Positions 62,207 through 64,000 of a stretch of DNA of 64,000 bases are shown here, piece after piece (within the stretch, counting starts at the first letter, position 1; the number at the start of each line of letters is the position of its first letter). This stretch comes from Viscum album (lineage: Eukaryota > Streptophyta > Magnoliopsida > Santalales > Viscaceae). Under the pieces are notes generated by a model, which searched no databases, was not told the origin of the DNA, and saw only the letters and a list, made by a program, of their open reading frames with translations. The stretch is from contig OY728122.1 of assembly GCA_963277665.1 (NCBI GenBank), positions 2,125,876,024 to 2,125,940,023 on the forward strand, read 5' to 3'. The position numbers were made by a program, and so were the translations under genes.

Positions 62207-62480
62207 CTTCCAGCTATTTGTCTTTTTCTTTTGTACTTTCACTTAGTTGTAGATTTACTTTCAGTTGGGTTTGTATTCTGGCCCATTTACTTTTCAGCAC
62301 TTTCTTTGTACTTAGTGTTTTACATCCGCTTATACTCTGTGGTGTTTTGTTACTTTTATAAAGGCGTTGCCTTCCCAGTTATCAGGATTTATGCACTTGG
62401 TGCTAGTCGCCAGCCCCTGGCCTATGGAAGGTGGGCATGGGGTAGTCACGGCATGGGCCCCGAGGACGGGTCATGACAAA

Positions 62481-62493
62481 TTGGTATCAGAGG
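62481..62493 (+). other. Primer-binding site (tRNA-Met type)
   Basis: TTGGTATCAGAGG lies two bases after the LTR end. It matches TGGTATCAGAG, complementary to the 3' end of initiator tRNA-Met, used to prime minus-strand cDNA. Confidence 0.9.
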
Positions 62494-62769
62494 AGTTAGG
62501 TTCTACCATATAACTAATAACTCTGATATTTTCTTTCTGTGAAGTGATATTGTTAAGAGTACCGAGTGTGCTTTTTAGTTCAAGAAGTCCAGTGTTGGTG
62601 CAGGCGGTCGACGTATCCATACACCAGGACCCTAACAACTGATTTCTGACTTTGTGCACGAAAACACTGATTGCGTGTGTGTTTCTAGAAGTTTTTAAAA
62701 AGTCATCTCAAACCAGGTCAGCTCACCAGGTATAAATCGTTTGACCGTGTCACATATGTTTCGTTTTGG
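62494..62769 (+). other. Leader between primer site and gag
   Basis: About 275 bp of untranslated leader. It would hold RNA packaging signals, but nothing specific is visible. The opposite-strand ORF 62471-62659 is a shadow. Confidence 0.5.
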
Positions 62770-64000
62770 ATGCCTCCCCGTGGACGACCAGCTAGAGCCC
62801 CAAGATTTGTTCGTACTGACAGCCCGTTGAGCGACATGGCCTCAGTACATGGCCCTATCCCAGTTGAGGCACCCGCGGAGGCACCATCGGTACTACTACC
62901 CGTTGGGCCACCGATGCCACCAGCCCCTGCAGGAGAGGGTGCACGTCGCTTGAGCGCACTGGACGAGTTCCAGCGCTAGAGGCCACCCAGGTTCAGGGGA
63001 GAGACGGACCCACAGGTGGCTGAGAATTGGCTAGAGGCTGTGGTGAGAGTCTTCAGGCTAGTGGAGATGCCAGCAGACTTCATGGTGATCCTTTCTGCCA
63101 GCCTTCTTCAGGAAGCAGCAGGAAGATGGTGGACCCTGATGCTCCAGATACATGACGAGGTGACACTTCTATGGGAAGACTTCAAGAGCCTGTTTCGGGT
63201 AGATTTTGTACCGTCCACCCTTCGAGCGGTGCGTATACAGGAGCTACTTCAGCTGCGGCAGGGCAGCATGACAGTGGCGCAGTATTCAGAAGGGTTCACA
63301 GACCTCTCGCGCTACTCCACAGATATAGTACGGGACCCATTCTACAGGGCCCGAACCTTTGAAAATGGGCTCAGGAGAGAGATTAGAGATTCTGTTGTTT
63401 CTCACAGCTTTCCGACGCAGACAGGGGTGTTGGAGCGAGCCCTCTTAGTGGAGAGTTTCCTTGCTGAGCAGTCTCCAGCAGCAGGACCAACCACTAGCCG
63501 GCATGCGGTAGAGTCTTCTGTAGCAGGAAGTTGACAAATGACGCATAGGTCCAAGAGGACCAGACCTACAGGTGGTCGACCGCGTGACTCAGGGTCGGTA
63601 GTGCAAGGCACCATGGGGAATGACAGAGCCAGACCTATAATGCAGTTTTACTCCTGCAGCGGGATTGGTCACATGGCACGTGACTTTCCGACCCGCCATT
63701 CAGATGACCATAAGTTAAATGAAGAACCTCCCAGGTAGAGGCAGAGGTTCGATCAAGGCAGACTGCTAGGAGCTGGAGGTAGACGACGCTTCGAGGTGTT
63801 TCCACCACCACCACCAGGAGGTTCACCCCAGCCGTAGGGAACAGGTAGACATGGGAGAGCTCAGCTTCAGGCAGCAGAAGCTTACGACTACGGAGCTCCG
63901 GAAGTGATTGGAAAGGAGCGGAACTAGTGGTGTATATCTAGTTCCATGTTGTTGTTGTTACATTTGCGTCTTTGTACCCTGAGCTGCAATAATATAAAGA
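62770..64000 (+). pseudogene. gag: Gag with in-frame stops, continues past the window edge
   Basis: Starts MPPRGRPARAPRFV, a typical start for this gag family. The Retrotrans_gag domain is clear: PRFRGETDPQVAENWLEAV, then AAGRWW, WEDFKSLF, RAVRIQELLQLRQGSMTVAQ and FENGLRREIRDS (63016-63390). A CCHC knuckle, FYSCSGIGHMARDF (about 63649-63690), has lost its first and last cysteines to Phe. The frame is open from 62770 except for single-codon stops at 62977 (TAG), 63532 (TGA), 63736 (TAG) and 63835 (TAG), with a further stop near 63926. The frame is kept throughout, so decay is by substitution rather than indels. It is not functional as it stands. Stop readthrough is possible in principle, but the lost cysteines argue against activity. 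Confidence 0.85.

Larger units (their letters stand above)
58600..62478 (+). repeat. 5' LTR of the gypsy element
   Basis: Runs from TGTAAAGACC to GGGTCATGACA. Contents in order: a moderately AT-rich first kilobase, a 9-bp GAAGAACGC repeat (59290-59343), a GC-rich island (about 59740-60540), four ~165-bp tandem units (60549-61130), an ~35-70-bp AGCACTAC/GAGGTGG compound repeat (61266-61466), two ~95-bp units with a strong hairpin (61595-61775), three 54-bp units (62045-62206), and a T-rich tail with TTTTATAAAGG at 62354-62364. The many overlapping ORFs, up to 210 codons at 59725-60357 minus, sit in the GC-rich island and read in several frames at once, so I do not count them as genes. Confidence 0.9.
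58600..64000 (+). mobile_element. Long-LTR Ty3/gypsy retrotransposon, 5' part (runs off the edge)
   Basis: Starts TGTAAAGACC within the integrase of Q (flanking 5-mer GATGG, 58595-58599). A 3879-bp LTR is followed by a near-perfect tRNA-Met-type primer site and a gag reading frame. GC content is much higher than in the rest of the window, and tandem repeats in it are still sharp, which suggests a younger insertion. LTR length, primer site and gag type fit a Tekay/Del-like chromovirus. Pol and the 3' LTR lie outside the window. Confidence 0.9.

Noticed and set aside
62014..62476. ORFs of 115 and 148 codons with an 18-residue repeat
   Set aside because: They are created by the 54-bp tandem repeat, whose length is a multiple of three, and overlap the LTR 3' end and the PBS region.

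Overview
The window reads as intergenic DNA from a large plant genome, very probably a flowering plant. It is strongly AT-rich over most of its length. I found no ordinary host gene, rRNA or tRNA gene, CRISPR array or bacterial-type operon. Everything I can identify is a transposable element: long-LTR Ty3/gypsy chromoviruses (pol with a C-terminal chromodomain, tRNA-Met-type primer sites, LTRs that can begin TGTAACGACC) and CACTA (En/Spm) DNA transposons. Those two together are typical of angiosperms. All element genes are broken. They were recognised by reading through stops and frame changes, so domain edges are approximate.

The elements are nested and can be ordered in time. Chromovirus 'O' lies on the minus strand: 3' LTR 1-660, pol pieces at 678-1225 and 24499-27249, gag/protease at 36696-about 38100, 5' LTR about 38100-41326. 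Element '1' (plus strand, LTRs about 2.7-2.9 kb) split O's pol at 1225/24499. Its own 3' LTR was later split by element '2' (about 11277-24400, LTRs about 2.2 kb), which carries a further minus-strand LTR 'S' (about 14740-19637). Much later, element '4' (27250-36695, minus strand, 5-bp target duplication TTTAT, 3.43-kb LTRs only about 5% apart, 1.65-kb interior with no recognisable protein) entered O's protease region. A 935-bp non-autonomous CACTA element (33808-34742) then landed in element 4's 5' LTR; the other LTR preserves the empty site.

To the right, a minus-oriented LTR 'R' (about 41669-45403) is followed by plus-strand gypsy 'P', whose reverse transcriptase (about 45850-46505) is interrupted by a CACTA element of about 7.8 kb (46506-about 54349) with a decayed TNP2-type transposase. 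P resumes with RNase H at about 54350-54990. Minus-strand chromovirus 'Q' follows (3' LTR about 55200-57197, chromodomain/integrase 57211-58599). Q is cut by the youngest-looking gypsy element (58600 to the window end): a 3879-bp LTR with a GC-rich island and several tandem-repeat blocks, a tRNA-Met-type primer-binding site, and a gag with in-frame stops that runs off the edge.

Two features stand out. First, the paired LTRs of element 4 differ mainly by transversions, and most of those that can be polarised are G:C to T:A. Second, the small CACTA element is packed with nested palindromes whose arms match the plant mitosis-specific activator (MSA) core, next to a tRNA-like segment.
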